Positions 37,402 to 45,908 of a stretch of DNA of 64,000 bases are shown piece after piece. The translations under genes were made by a program, and so were the position numbers. The notes under the pieces were generated by a model. That model had not been told where the DNA came from. It saw only the letters and a program-made list of their open reading frames with translations, and ran no database searches. The first letter of the stretch is position 1. Every line of letters begins with the position of its first letter. Source of the stretch: JALYRV01 sp036675475 (GTDB lineage: Bacteria; Acidobacteriota; Vicinamibacteria; Vicinamibacterales; SCN-69-37); contig JAKFEY010000002.1 of the NCBI GenBank assembly GCA_036675475.1, forward strand, positions 1 to 64,000, written 5' to 3'.

Positions 37402-38588
37402 TGGCCACCTTCCGCGCGCGATGGGTGCTGCCCATCGACGGGCCGCCTCTCGAAAATGCCTGGGTCCGTATCGATGGCGGCATGATCCGCGCGGTCGGCC
37501 GCGGACGTCCCGCCGAAAGCCACGAGGATCTGGGCGACACCGCGATCCTACCCGGCGTGATCAACGCGCACACGCATCTCGAGCTGTCGTGGATGAAGGG
37601 GCGCAATCCGCCGTCGGACTCGATGAACGCGTGGATACGCCGCCTGATGTCTCTGCGCAAACAGGAGCCCCCGCCGGCGGACGAACAGGCGGCGCGCGCC
37701 GATGCAGCGCTGACCGAGGCGCGCGGCCTCGGCACCCTGGCGTTCGGCGACATCAGCAACACGCTGGTGTCGGCGCGGGTGTTCGCGCGGCAGGACGTGC
37801 CGGCGGTGCTCTTTCACGAGTTGCTCGGATTCGCGCCTCACGATTACGACGCGCGAGCGCGCGACGGCGCAAACGCGGTGCAGGACGCCGTGACGGGGCA
37901 GACGCGCGCGGGCATCGCGCCGCACGCGCCCTACTCAACGGCCCCCGAGTTGTTTCAGGCGATCGCGCGCGAAGCCGCCACGCGCCACATGCCGATGTCG
38001 GTCCACCTGGGCGAATCCCCAGAGGAGATCGAATTCCTGATGACCGGGGCCGGTCCCCTCGCCGAGATGCTGAAGACGTTGGGCGTGTGGCGCGACGACT
38101 GGAAGGCGCCGGGATGCGATCCTGTCACGTATCTCGATCGCCTCGGCGTGCTGACGCCCGGCCTGCTTGCCGTGCATGCGACGCAGCTCAAGCCCGATGC
38201 GCTGGCGATCCTTGCCGCGCGCAAGTGCGTCATCGTCAGCTGCCCGGGCGCGAACTGGTGGATTGGCAACGGTCCCCCGCCGATTGACGACTTCTACGCC
38301 TCGGGATGCACCGTTGCGTTCGGTACCGACAGCCTGGCCAGCGCCGACGCGCTCGACATGTTCGCCGAACTCGCGCTGGCGCGGGCCATTTCCACGGTGC
38401 CCCACGCGCGCCTGCTGGAAAGCGCCACGCGCGGGGGAGCGGTGGCGCTCGGGCTCGACGAGTCCTACGGCCGCATCGCGCCCGGCTTGCGAGGCCCGCT
38501 GCTGGCCGTTCGTGTGCCGGCCCGCATCACCGATGTGGAAGAATATCTGGTGAGTGAAACGCCGAGAGTCATGCAATGGGTAGGCTAG
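37398..38588 (+). CDS. Amidohydrolase, probable aminodeoxyfutalosine deaminase (MqnX-type)
   Basis: The 396-residue metal-dependent hydrolase has PGVINAHTHLELSWM (HxH metal site), GIAPHAPYST, SVHLGESPEEIEFL, AVHATQLKPD and the catalytic Asp in FGTDSLAS. Members deaminate adenosine-like compounds. Position between mqnC and the UbiA homolog supports conversion of aminodeoxyfutalosine to futalosine-type intermediate in menaquinone synthesis. GTG 37398 or ATG 37401 may be the start. The end overlaps the UbiA gene by 13 bases. Confidence 0.88.
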   Translation: MMATFRARWVLPIDGPPLENAWVRIDGGMIRAVGRGRPAESHEDLGDTAILPGVINAHTHLELSWMKGRNPPSDSMNAWIRRLMSLRKQEPPPADEQAARADAALTEARGLGTLAFGDISNTLVSARVFARQDVPAVLFHELLGFAPHDYDARARDGANAVQDAVTGQTRAGIAPHAPYSTAPELFQAIAREAATRHMPMSVHLGESPEEIEFLMTGAGPLAEMLKTLGVWRDDWKAPGCDPVTYLDRLGVLTPGLLAVHATQLKPDALAILAARKCVIVSCPGANWWIGNGPPPIDDFYASGCTVAFGTDSLASADALDMFAELALARAISTVPHARLLESATRGGAVALGLDESYGRIAPGLRGPLLAVRVPARITDVEEYLVSETPRVMQWVG

Positions 38589-39433
38589 CCACCTACGCCT
38601 CGTTCGTGCGCATCAGCCACACCATCTTCGCGCTGCCGTTCGCGCTGGTCGGTGCCGTGCTGGCTGCGCGCGAGGCGCCGCTCACGTGGACGCGCGTGGC
38701 GTGGATCATCGGCGCGATGATCACGGCGCGCAGCGCCGCCATGGGTTTCAACCGCCTGGCCGACGCGCGCCACGACGCGCTCAACCCGCGCACCGCGATG
38801 CGCGAGCTGCCGCGCGGCGCCATGACCCGCACCGAAGCCGCGCTCTTCGTGGCCGTGGCCAGCGCGCTGTTCATCGTCTGCGCCTGGCAGCTGGGGCCCG
38901 TGACCTTCGCCTTGTCGCCGGTCGCGCTCGCGATCGTCTTCTGGTATTCGCTGGCCAAACGCGTCACCAGTTACACGCAGTTTTTCCTCGGCCTCGCCAT
39001 GGCCGTTGCGCCGGTGGGCGGCTGGCTCGCCGCCGGCGGGCCGTTCTTCGCGGCCGAACCGTGGCTGCTCGCCGTCGCCATCGGCACCTGGGTGGGCGGC
39101 TTCGACATCCTCTATGCCTGTCAGGATCTGGCCTTCGACCGCGCGAACGGCCTGCACTCGATTCCGGTGCGCTTCGGCGTGCGCGCCTCGCTGCTGATTT
39201 CGCGCGCGTGCCACGTGGTGACGGTGGCCGCGTTGATCGCGATTGGCATCGCGGCCGCGCTCGGCCCGATCTATCTCGCGGGGGCCGCCGGCGTCGCGCT
39301 GCTGCTCGTCTACGAGCAGTCGCTCGTGCGCGAGCACGACCTGTCGCAGGTCAAGCGCGCCTTCGACATGAACGGCTACGTGGGCATTCTCTACATGGCA
39401 ACGACCATGGTGGCGGTGTATGTCGCACGCTGA
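38576..39433 (+). CDS. UbiA-family prenyltransferase (menaquinone type)
   Basis: This integral-membrane enzyme attaches a polyprenyl chain to the aromatic ring. About eight hydrophobic helices are visible. The Asp-rich motifs are NRLADARHD (about residues 59-67) and DILYACQDLAFD (about 178-190), which bind the prenyl diphosphate through magnesium. The length of 285 residues is normal. In this cluster it is most likely MqnP, prenylating a naphthoate. Its end overlaps ubiX by 14 bases. Confidence 0.93.
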   Translation: MGRLATYASFVRISHTIFALPFALVGAVLAAREAPLTWTRVAWIIGAMITARSAAMGFNRLADARHDALNPRTAMRELPRGAMTRTEAALFVAVASALFIVCAWQLGPVTFALSPVALAIVFWYSLAKRVTSYTQFFLGLAMAVAPVGGWLAAGGPFFAAEPWLLAVAIGTWVGGFDILYACQDLAFDRANGLHSIPVRFGVRASLLISRACHVVTVAALIAIGIAAALGPIYLAGAAGVALLLVYEQSLVREHDLSQVKRAFDMNGYVGILYMATTMVAVYVAR

Positions 39434-40076
39434 TCCGGCACTCGTGAATCGGCCACGGCAAATCACGATCGGCGTGACGGGCGCCAGCGGCGCGGCGTAC
39501 GCGACGCGCACGATCGCGGCGCTGCTCGAGCAGGGGATCACGCTGGAGCTGGTTTTCAGCGACTTCGGCCGGCGCCTGCTGAAGGACGAACTTGGCGCGT
39601 CTGCCTCGGTGGATCGCCTGGGCGACTTCCTGCGCGACAAGTACGGCGACGGCGTGAAGAACGGCACGTTCGTCGTGCACAGCAATCGCGACCTGGGCGC
39701 CACCATCGCGAGCGGCAGCCACCGGTCGAGCGGCATGGTGGTGGTGCCGTGCTCGATGAAGACGCTGGCCGGCATCGCGCACGGCCTGTCGCGCAATCTC
39801 GTCGAGCGGGCCGCCGACGTCATGCTCAAGGAAAAGCGGCCGCTGGTCATCGTGCCGCGCGAAACGCCGATGAGTCTGCCGCAGTTGAAGAACATGGTGC
39901 TGGCCGCCGAAGCCGGCGCGCACATGCTGCCGGCCATGCCGGCGTTCTACCAGATGCCGAAGACGCTCGACGACCTCGCCGACTTCCTGGCGGGCAAGAT
40001 TCTGGCGGCGCTCGGCATCGAACATTCGTTGTATCCAGAGTGGCAACCGAACAACCCGCCGGCCAATCCGAACTAG
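39420..40076 (+). CDS. ubiX: Flavin prenyltransferase UbiX
   Basis: UbiX makes prenylated FMN, the cofactor of the UbiD-type decarboxylase at 32280. The 218-residue flavoprotein has ITIGVTGASGAAYATRTI, GSHRSSGMVVVPCSMKTLAGIAHGL, RAADVMLKEKRPLVIVPRETPMSL, and AMPAFYQMPKTLDDLADFLAGKIL, all diagnostic. The short N-terminal extension before ITIGVTG is of no known role. ubiE overlaps its end by 37 bases. Confidence 0.96.
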   Translation: MSHADPALVNRPRQITIGVTGASGAAYATRTIAALLEQGITLELVFSDFGRRLLKDELGASASVDRLGDFLRDKYGDGVKNGTFVVHSNRDLGATIASGSHRSSGMVVVPCSMKTLAGIAHGLSRNLVERAADVMLKEKRPLVIVPRETPMSLPQLKNMVLAAEAGAHMLPAMPAFYQMPKTLDDLADFLAGKILAALGIEHSLYPEWQPNNPPANPN

Positions 40077-40789
40077 AGCCGCTGCTCGCGAAGCCGGGAG
40101 CCGACATCGCCGGGATGTTCGATTCCATCGCGCGGCGGTACGACACGCTCAACCATCTGCTGAGCGCCGGCCTCGATCGGCGCTGGCGCGCGCGGGCCGT
40201 GCGCGAGCTGCATCTCACGGGACGCGAGCGCGCGCTCGACGTGTGCACCGGCACCGGCGATCTGGGCTTCGCGCTGCTCGGGGCGAAAGGGCAGGGCGCC
40301 AGGGAAGTGCTCGGCGTCGACTTCGCGCACGAGATGTTGAAGATTGGCGTCGCGAAGGTGCGCGCGTCGGCGTTTGCCGGCCGCTTCCAGATCGCGCGCG
40401 GCGATGCCATGAACATGCCGGTGCCCGGCGCCGCCTTCGACGCCGCCACCATCGGCTTCGGCATCCGCAACGTCGAGCGGCCCGATGCCGCGCTTCGCGA
40501 AATCGCGCGCGCGCTGAAGCCGGGCGGCCGCCTTGCGATCCTCGAGTTCGGCTTCCCGCGCATCCCCGGCATCCGCGCCGCGTACAAGTGGTACTTCCGC
40601 GCCGTCCTGCCGCGCGTCGGCCGCGCCATCTCGAAGCACGGCAAGGCCTATTCCTATCTGCCCGCCTCGGTCGAACGCTTCCCGACGCCGGAAGCCTTCG
40701 CCGACGAACTCCGCAAAGCCGGCTTCCGCCAGGTGCGAACCGTCCCTCTGGCGCTCGGCATCGTCTATCTGTATATCGCTGAGCTGTGA
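40040..40789 (+). CDS. ubiE: Demethylmenaquinone methyltransferase UbiE/MenG
   Basis: This SAM-dependent methyltransferase makes the final methylation of menaquinone. The family motif GMFDSIARRYDTLNHLLS and the Rossmann motif ALDVCTGTGDLGFAL are followed by GFGIRNVERPDAALREI, KPGGRLAILEFGFP and SYLPASVERFPTPEAFADEL. GTG 40040 gives MATEQPAGQ and overlaps ubiX; the longer open frame upstream is a shadow of ubiX. The stop is followed by a GGTTGCT word array. Confidence 0.95.
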   Translation: MATEQPAGQSELEPLLAKPGADIAGMFDSIARRYDTLNHLLSAGLDRRWRARAVRELHLTGRERALDVCTGTGDLGFALLGAKGQGAREVLGVDFAHEMLKIGVAKVRASAFAGRFQIARGDAMNMPVPGAAFDAATIGFGIRNVERPDAALREIARALKPGGRLAILEFGFPRIPGIRAAYKWYFRAVLPRVGRAISKHGKAYSYLPASVERFPTPEAFADELRKAGFRQVRTVPLALGIVYLYIAEL

Positions 40790-40790
40790 C

Positions 40791-40865
40791 CGGTTGCTGG
40801 TAGCTGGTTGCTGGTTCTTGGTGCGTGACGGACCAGCCACCAGCAACCAACAACCAGCAACCTGT
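40791..40865. repeat. Inverted word array (GGTTGCT)
   Basis: The left arm (40791-40822) carries GGTTGCT, GGTAGCT, GGTTGCT, GGTTCTT. The right arm (about 40831-40864) is the inverse (ACCAGCA, ACCAACA, ACCAGCA). The loop is about 8 bases. It begins right after the ubiE stop. Confidence 0.9.
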
Positions 40866-40882
40866 TAGACTCGTACAACCCC

Positions 40883-41803
40883 TTGTCCTTCTTTGATTTC
40901 GACGGCCGCTTCGATGAGTCAGGCGGCGTCGGGAGCGCGATCTCCCGCCGCGAGGCTGTCCTTGTGTCGCTGCTCGCGCATGCGATCTTCGTCATCGTGA
41001 TGCTGCTGACGCCGGATGCGCCGTGGCTGGTGGCGCAGGCGGACGTCATTCCCGTGATGCCTGCGCAGGATCAGCAGTCGCTGCCGTTCATGCTCGTGGA
41101 ATCGGCCGCGAAGCCCACCGCGCCGCCCGAGCGTCCGCGCGTGGCCTCGGATCTCGATCGCCGCGCGGCCTCGGCCGAGCGCGCGCCGCAGCCGTCGAAC
41201 GACATGCCGTTCTCGCGCGGCAACAGCGCCGACATGCTCGACGGCGCGCCCGCGAAGCCCGCGCGCGGGCCCGTCACGCCGGCGCCGCCATCGCCCACGC
41301 CGCCCGCGCCGCCGCTGTCGACGTCACCCGGCATGACCGCGCCCGTCCGCAGGCCGGCTGAAACCACGCCGGCGTCGGGCGGCCTCGGCGAATCGCTGCG
41401 CAACATCGATCAGCTGATCAAGCGCGAGCGCTTCGACAACCCCACCGGCGGGCCCAACATCAACGACGCCACCATCAGCTTCGACAGCAAGGGCGTGGAT
41501 TTCGGGCCGTGGCTCACGCGCTTTGTCGCGCAGGTCAAGCGCAACTGGCTCATCCCGTACGCGGCGATGACGATGCACGGGCGGGTGGTGGTGACGTTTT
41601 ACGTGCACCGCGACGGGCGCATCAGCGAGCTGACGGTGATCAAGCCGTCGAGCATCAACGCCTTCAACACCGCCGCGTTCCAGGCGCTCGTGCAGTCGAA
41701 CCCCACGCTGCGGCTGCCGCCGGAATATCCGGACGACAAGGTGCTGTTTACCGTCACGTTCTTCTATAACGAGCGGCCGGGCGGCGGACGTGACGAGTTG
41801 TGA
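40883..41803 (+). CDS. TonB-like energy transducer / TonB C-terminal domain protein
   Basis: The 306-residue protein has a cytoplasmic N-terminus, one membrane helix (about 25-45, VLVSLLAHAIFVIVMLL), a long Pro/Ala-rich periplasmic linker (about 60-165) and a C-terminal TonB/TolA-like domain (QVKRNWLIPYAAMTMHGRVV, VTFYVHRDGRISELTVIKPS). TonB passes proton-motive energy to outer-membrane transporters; TolA-like roles are possible because no ExbB/ExbD is nearby. The start is TTG at 40883. Confidence 0.85.
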   Translation: MSFFDFDGRFDESGGVGSAISRREAVLVSLLAHAIFVIVMLLTPDAPWLVAQADVIPVMPAQDQQSLPFMLVESAAKPTAPPERPRVASDLDRRAASAERAPQPSNDMPFSRGNSADMLDGAPAKPARGPVTPAPPSPTPPAPPLSTSPGMTAPVRRPAETTPASGGLGESLRNIDQLIKRERFDNPTGGPNINDATISFDSKGVDFGPWLTRFVAQVKRNWLIPYAAMTMHGRVVVTFYVHRDGRISELTVIKPSSINAFNTAAFQALVQSNPTLRLPPEYPDDKVLFTVTFFYNERPGGGRDEL

Positions 41804-41820
41804 TCTGTTGATCTGGTGAG
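41802..41820 (+). repeat. Short TGATCTG repeat
   Basis: TGATCTGT and TGATCTGG, with a partial third copy TGAGG, begin in the stop region of the TonB-like gene. It is short and could be chance, but its position matches that of the longer arrays. Confidence 0.4.
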
Positions 41821-41823
41821 GGT

Positions 41824-41907
41824 ATGTTCACGCGTGCGCAGCAGCGCGGCCTGTTCCTGCTGGCGACCCTCGTGCTCGTCGTCACGCTGGTGCGCCTGTT
41901 CGGATAG
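41824..41907 (+). CDS. Possible 27-residue membrane peptide
   Basis: The frame starts at ATG 41824 and encodes MFTRAQQRGL followed by a hydrophobic stretch FLLATLVLVVTLVRLFG. It fills the gap between the TonB-like gene and miaA. GTGAGGG lies just upstream and could serve as a ribosome binding site. Single-helix peptides of this sort can be real, but nothing beyond the hydrophobic pattern supports it. Confidence 0.4.
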   Translation: MFTRAQQRGLFLLATLVLVVTLVRLFG

Positions 41908-41916
41908 CGGCGCGCG

Positions 41917-42849
41917 ATGAAGTCCTTTCTCGCGGTGCTCGGCCCGACGGCGTCGGGAAAAAGCGCGCTGGGCATCGCGCTGGCGGCGCGGCTGGGCGGC
42001 GAAATCGTCAACTGCGACTCGACGGCCGTGTACCGGGGCCTCGACATCGGCACCGACAAAGTGCTGCCCGCCGAACAGCAGGGCATCCCCCACCATCTGA
42101 TCGACGTCGTCGAACCCACCGACACGTATACGGCGGCGCGCTTTGCGGGCGACGCCGCGCGCGTGATTCGCGACATCGAGGCCCGCGGCCGCGTGCCGAT
42201 CGTGGTGGGCGGCACCGGTTTTTACTACCGCGCGCTGACGCGCGGCCTGTTTCCCGGACCGGCGCGGGACACCGCCGTGCGCGACCGCCTTCACCGGATT
42301 GCCGAGGCGCGCGGCCCGGAGCGGTTGCACCGCTGGCTCGCGCGCGTGGATCCGGCCTCCGCGGCGCGCATCCAGCCGCGCGACGCCAAGCGCATGGTGC
42401 GTGCCCTCGAGGTTTATCTGCTCACCGGCCGCCCGCTGACCGCGCACTTCGACGCCACCGAAAGGCCGCTGCCCGAGTTCGAGCCGATCGCCTTCGGGCT
42501 GGAGCCGACCCGCGCGCTCATCGCCGAGCGCGTGGCGCGGCGTGTGGAGCAGCAATTCGCTCGCGGCATCGTGCAGGAGATCGAACGGCTGCTGGCCGCG
42601 GGCGTGCCGCGCACGGCGCACGCCTTCAGCGGCCTCGTGTACCGGCAGGTGATGGAGATGCTCGCGGGCGTGCGCGGCGAGACGGAAACGAAGGCGCTCA
42701 TCGTGCAGGAGAACCTGCGCTATGCGCGGCGGCAGTTGATCTGGTTCCGTAAAGAGCCTAACCTGAAGTGGATTCCGGCACCCGGCGAGCGCGACGACAC
42801 GCTGCAGACCGTTCTCGCAGATATCGCCGTGCGAACCAGCCGCCCCTGA
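41917..42849 (+). CDS. miaA: tRNA dimethylallyltransferase MiaA
   Basis: MiaA prenylates adenosine 37 of tRNAs that read U-starting codons. The 310-residue protein has the P-loop GPTASGKSALGIALA, NCDSTAVYRGLDIGTDK, PHHLIDVVEPTDTYTAARF, VVGGTGFYYRALTRGL, RDAKRMVRALEVYLLTG and the C-terminal YARRQLIWFRKEPNLKWI. It overlaps deoB by one base (TGATG). Confidence 0.96.
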   Translation: MKSFLAVLGPTASGKSALGIALAARLGGEIVNCDSTAVYRGLDIGTDKVLPAEQQGIPHHLIDVVEPTDTYTAARFAGDAARVIRDIEARGRVPIVVGGTGFYYRALTRGLFPGPARDTAVRDRLHRIAEARGPERLHRWLARVDPASAARIQPRDAKRMVRALEVYLLTGRPLTAHFDATERPLPEFEPIAFGLEPTRALIAERVARRVEQQFARGIVQEIERLLAAGVPRTAHAFSGLVYRQVMEMLAGVRGETETKALIVQENLRYARRQLIWFRKEPNLKWIPAPGERDDTLQTVLADIAVRTSRP

Positions 42850-44027
42850 TGGCACCGTCACCCTTCTCACGCGTCATTCTCATCGTCATGGACAGCGTCG
42901 GCATCGGCGAGCTTCCGGATGCGCGCACGTATGGCGACGAGGGCAGCAACACCGTCGGCAACATCGCGCGGGTGCGGCCGCTCAACGTGCCGACGCTGCG
43001 GTCGTTCGGGCTGGGACGTCTCGTCACGCTCGACGATCGCGAGCCGCCCGCCATCGCCGCGTCGTACGGGCGCATGGCGGAACGGTCGCCCGGCAAGGAT
43101 TCCGTGACGGGGCACTGGGAGATGGCGGGGCTGGTGCTCGACAAGCCGTTTCCCACGTTTCCCAACGGGTTCCCGCGCGAGCTGCTCGACGCCTTCGAGG
43201 CGCGCGTCGGCAGAAAGGTGCTCGCCAACAAGGCCGCGTCGGGCACCGAGATCATCGAGGAGCTGGGCGCCGAGCACGTCGCGAGCGGCCGTCCGATTGT
43301 CTACACATCGGCCGACAGCGTGTTTCAGATCGCCGCGCACGAAGACGTCGTGCCGATTGCGCAGCTGTATGAGTGGTGCGAGGTCGCGTACGAGCTGGCC
43401 GGTAAGGGTATGGGCATCGGCCGCGTCATCGCGCGCCCATTCAAGGGCGGGCCCGGCGCGTGGGTGCGCACGTCGAACCGCAGGGACTACGCGCTGACGC
43501 CGCATGCGCCGACGCTGCTCGACCGGCTGCACGACGCCGGCGTACCGGTAATGGCGATCGGCAAGATTCAGGATCTGTTCGCGGGCCGCGGCGTCTGGGG
43601 CGCCGTGCACACGTCATCCGATCAGGAAGGCATGGATGCCGTCGAGCACGAGGCCGGCACGCTCGATCGCGGCCTGATCTTCGTGAACCTCGTCGACTTC
43701 GACACGCTCTACGGCCACCGCAACGACGTGGAGGGCTACGCCGCGAATCTCGAGCGCTTCGACGCGCGCCTCACGCGGCTGCTGCCGCTGCTGCACGGCG
43801 ACGACCTTCTCCTGGTCACCGCCGATCACGGCAACGACCCGACGACGCCGGGCACCGATCACTCGCGGGAGTATGTGCCGGTGTTCGCGTGGGGCGAGCA
43901 TGTGAAGCGCGGCGAAGATCTCGGCACGCGCGCCACCTTCGCGGATCTCGGCCAGACCATTGCCGACGTCTTCGGCGTGGGCCCGCTCGATCACGGCACC
44001 AGCTTCCTCAGGCAGATCATCCAGTGA
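42849..44027 (+). CDS. deoB: Phosphopentomutase DeoB
   Basis: DeoB interconverts (deoxy)ribose-1- and 5-phosphate in nucleoside breakdown and salvage. The 392-residue alkaline-phosphatase-superfamily enzyme has VILIVMDSVGIGELPDA with the metal Asp, SPGKDSVTGHWEMAG with the phosphorylated Thr, YTSADSVFQIAAHE, and the C-terminal metal site VTADHGNDPTTPGTDHSREY. ATG 42849 is selected; the longer frame upstream is a shadow of miaA. The stop overlaps dgt. Confidence 0.95.
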   Translation: MAPSPFSRVILIVMDSVGIGELPDARTYGDEGSNTVGNIARVRPLNVPTLRSFGLGRLVTLDDREPPAIAASYGRMAERSPGKDSVTGHWEMAGLVLDKPFPTFPNGFPRELLDAFEARVGRKVLANKAASGTEIIEELGAEHVASGRPIVYTSADSVFQIAAHEDVVPIAQLYEWCEVAYELAGKGMGIGRVIARPFKGGPGAWVRTSNRRDYALTPHAPTLLDRLHDAGVPVMAIGKIQDLFAGRGVWGAVHTSSDQEGMDAVEHEAGTLDRGLIFVNLVDFDTLYGHRNDVEGYAANLERFDARLTRLLPLLHGDDLLLVTADHGNDPTTPGTDHSREYVPVFAWGEHVKRGEDLGTRATFADLGQTIADVFGVGPLDHGTSFLRQIIQ

Positions 44028-45061
44028 GCCATTCCATCCGCGAACAACTCGAAGCGCGCGAGCGCGAGGCCCTGGCGCCGCAGGCCGCGCAGAGCGCGTC
44101 CACGCGCGGCCGCCTTCGCCCGGAGCCGCAGGATCCGATTCGCCCCGCGTTTCAGCGCGATCGGGATCGCATCATCCACACGAAAGCCTTTCGGCGGCTC
44201 AAGCACAAGACGCAGGTCTTCTTCGCGCCGGCCGGCGATCATTACCGCACGCGGCTCACGCACACGCTCGAGGTGTCGCAGATCGCGCGCAGCATCGCGA
44301 AGGTGCTGCGGCTGCACGAGGAGCTGACCGAAGCCATCGCGCTCGGCCACGATGTGGGGCACACCCCGTTCGGCCATGCGGGCGAGCGCGTGCTCGACGA
44401 GCTCGTGCCGGGCGGCTTTTCCCATCACGCGCAGAGCCTGCGCATCGTCGACGTGCTCGAAAACGATCGCCAGGGCCTGAACCTCACGTTCGAGGTGCGC
44501 GACGGCATTGCGCGCCATTCGAAGGGCAAGCACGGCCTGCCGGTGGGCGCGCCGCCGGAGCATCGCGCCAGCACGGTCGAAGGGCAGGTCGCGCGCGTGG
44601 CCGACATCATTGCCTACGTCAATCACGACATTGACGATGCCGTGCGGGCGGGGGTGCTGCAGACGTCGGATCTGCCGGCGGCGGCCGTGCAGGTGCTGGG
44701 CGCCTCGTCGGCTGAGCGCATCGGCCGCATGGTCACCGACGTGGTGATGCGGACGCTCGAGGGCGGGCTCACCGAAATCCGCATGAGCGACGAAATTCTC
44801 GAGGCGACGCTCGCCATGCGCGAGTTCCTGTTCGGGGCCGTGTATGAAAACGACGCCGCCACCGCCGAATTCGCCAAAGCCGCCGGCATTCTCGGCGGCA
44901 TCTGGGAACGGGTCAGGCAGCGGCCGGAGCAATTCCTGGACCTCCGGACGGTCGAGGCGGAAGGCCTGGACACGGCCGCCCAGGACTTCGTGGCCGGCAT
45001 GACCGACCGCTATGCCGTGAGCCTCTACGAGGAGCTGTTCATCCCGAAGCCCTGGGCGTGA
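44024..45061 (+). CDS. dgt: dGTP triphosphohydrolase-like HD-domain protein
   Basis: Members hydrolyse dGTP or other dNTPs to nucleoside and tripolyphosphate. The 345-residue protein shows FQRDRDRIIHTKAFRRLKHKTQV, RLTHTLEVSQIAR and the HD site LGHDVGHTPFGHAGE, followed by SHHAQSLRIVD. A later Asp is in ADIIAYVNHDIDDA. GTG 44024 overlaps deoB by 4 bases, giving a nucleotide-metabolism pair. Substrate specificity is not visible. Confidence 0.93.
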   Translation: MSHSIREQLEAREREALAPQAAQSASTRGRLRPEPQDPIRPAFQRDRDRIIHTKAFRRLKHKTQVFFAPAGDHYRTRLTHTLEVSQIARSIAKVLRLHEELTEAIALGHDVGHTPFGHAGERVLDELVPGGFSHHAQSLRIVDVLENDRQGLNLTFEVRDGIARHSKGKHGLPVGAPPEHRASTVEGQVARVADIIAYVNHDIDDAVRAGVLQTSDLPAAAVQVLGASSAERIGRMVTDVVMRTLEGGLTEIRMSDEILEATLAMREFLFGAVYENDAATAEFAKAAGILGGIWERVRQRPEQFLDLRTVEAEGLDTAAQDFVAGMTDRYAVSLYEELFIPKPWA

Positions 45062-45062
45062 T

Positions 45063-45113
45063 CGGAACCTGCCGAACCCGTCGAACCTGAGAACCCCGGA
45101 ACCCCGGAACCCG
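45063..45113 (+). repeat. Direct word array (GGAACCCC / GAACCTG)
   Basis: About six degenerate 7- to 8-base words (GGAACCTG, CGAACCCG, CGAACCTG, GGAACCCC twice) run from the dgt stop to the -10 box of the next operon. Confidence 0.8.
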
Positions 45114-45114
45114 T

Positions 45115-45120
45115 TATAAT
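45115..45120 (+). promoter_or_regulatory. -10 box of the yceD-rpmF-fab operon
   Basis: A perfect TATAAT lies about 36 bases upstream of GTG 45156. No convincing -35 is present because the upstream bases belong to the word array. Confidence 0.5.
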
Positions 45121-45155
45121 GTCCTCTTGGCCCGGGCTCTGCAGGGGCCAGCAGT

Positions 45156-45716
45156 GTGACTGATATGCAGCTCGATCTGACCCGATTCCGCGAAGCGGAG
45201 ACCCCGTTCGCCCGGCAGCTCGAGCCCGGGGAGCTGGCCGCCGAAGGCGATCCGTTCCGCATCGTGGAGCCGGTCGCGCTCGTCATGACCGTCCGCAAGG
45301 ACGATGACATGTACAAGCTCGAGGGGCGGATTCGTGCGTCGCTCGAGCTGGCGTGCAGCCGGTGTCTCGAGCCGTTCACGTTCAGCGTCGACGCGCCGTT
45401 CGATCTGCGGTATCTGCCGCAGCACATGAACATGAGCGCCGGCGGCGGCGAGGACGGCGGCGAGGACGACTCGGAAGGCGCCGAGGTGGGCGGCGACGAT
45501 TTGACGACCGCGTTCTACCGCGACGATCAGATCGATCTGTCTCACCTGGTGCGCGAGCAGCTGTATCTCGCGCTGCCCATGAAACCGCTGCACCGTGACG
45601 ACTGCAAGGGCCTGTGCCCGAGCTGCGGCGCGAATTTGAACGAGACGACGTGCGGCTGCCAGGCCGAGTGGGAAGACCCCCGGCTGGCGCCGCTCAAGGC
45701 CCTGAAAAAGACGTAG
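45156..45716 (+). CDS. yceD: DUF177/YceD-family protein
   Basis: The 186-residue protein of the YceD/DUF177 family is linked with 23S rRNA and ribosome assembly in bacteria and plants and is nearly always next to rpmF. CSRCLEPF in the middle and CKGLCPSCGANLNETTCGC near the end provide conserved cysteines, likely zinc-binding. An acidic Gly/Asp/Glu-rich stretch lies between them. GTG 45156 is chosen; ATG 45165 is also possible. Confidence 0.88.
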   Translation: MTDMQLDLTRFREAETPFARQLEPGELAAEGDPFRIVEPVALVMTVRKDDDMYKLEGRIRASLELACSRCLEPFTFSVDAPFDLRYLPQHMNMSAGGGEDGGEDDSEGAEVGGDDLTTAFYRDDQIDLSHLVREQLYLALPMKPLHRDDCKGLCPSCGANLNETTCGCQAEWEDPRLAPLKALKKT

Positions 45717-45725
45717 AAGACAATC

Positions 45726-45908
45726 ATGCCGAATCCCAAGAGACGCCATTCCAAGACGCGCACGGCCAAGCGCCGCACGCACGATGCCCTGACGGCGCAG
45801 TCGATGAGCGAGTGCCCGCAGTGTCACGAGCGCAAGCTCCCGCATCAGGTCTGCCCGCACTGCGGTTTCTACCGCGGGCGGCAGGTGCGAGCGACCAGCG
45901 AAGACTAG
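45726..45908 (+). CDS. rpmF: 50S ribosomal protein L32
   Basis: The 60-residue protein begins MPNPKRRHSKTRTAKRRTHDAL and has two zinc pairs, CPQC and CPHC, in the zinc-containing form of L32. It ends GFYRGRQVRATSED. The stop is directly followed by the GTG of plsX, so ribosome and lipid genes share a transcript as in many bacteria. Confidence 0.97.
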   Translation: MPNPKRRHSKTRTAKRRTHDALTAQSMSECPQCHERKLPHQVCPHCGFYRGRQVRATSED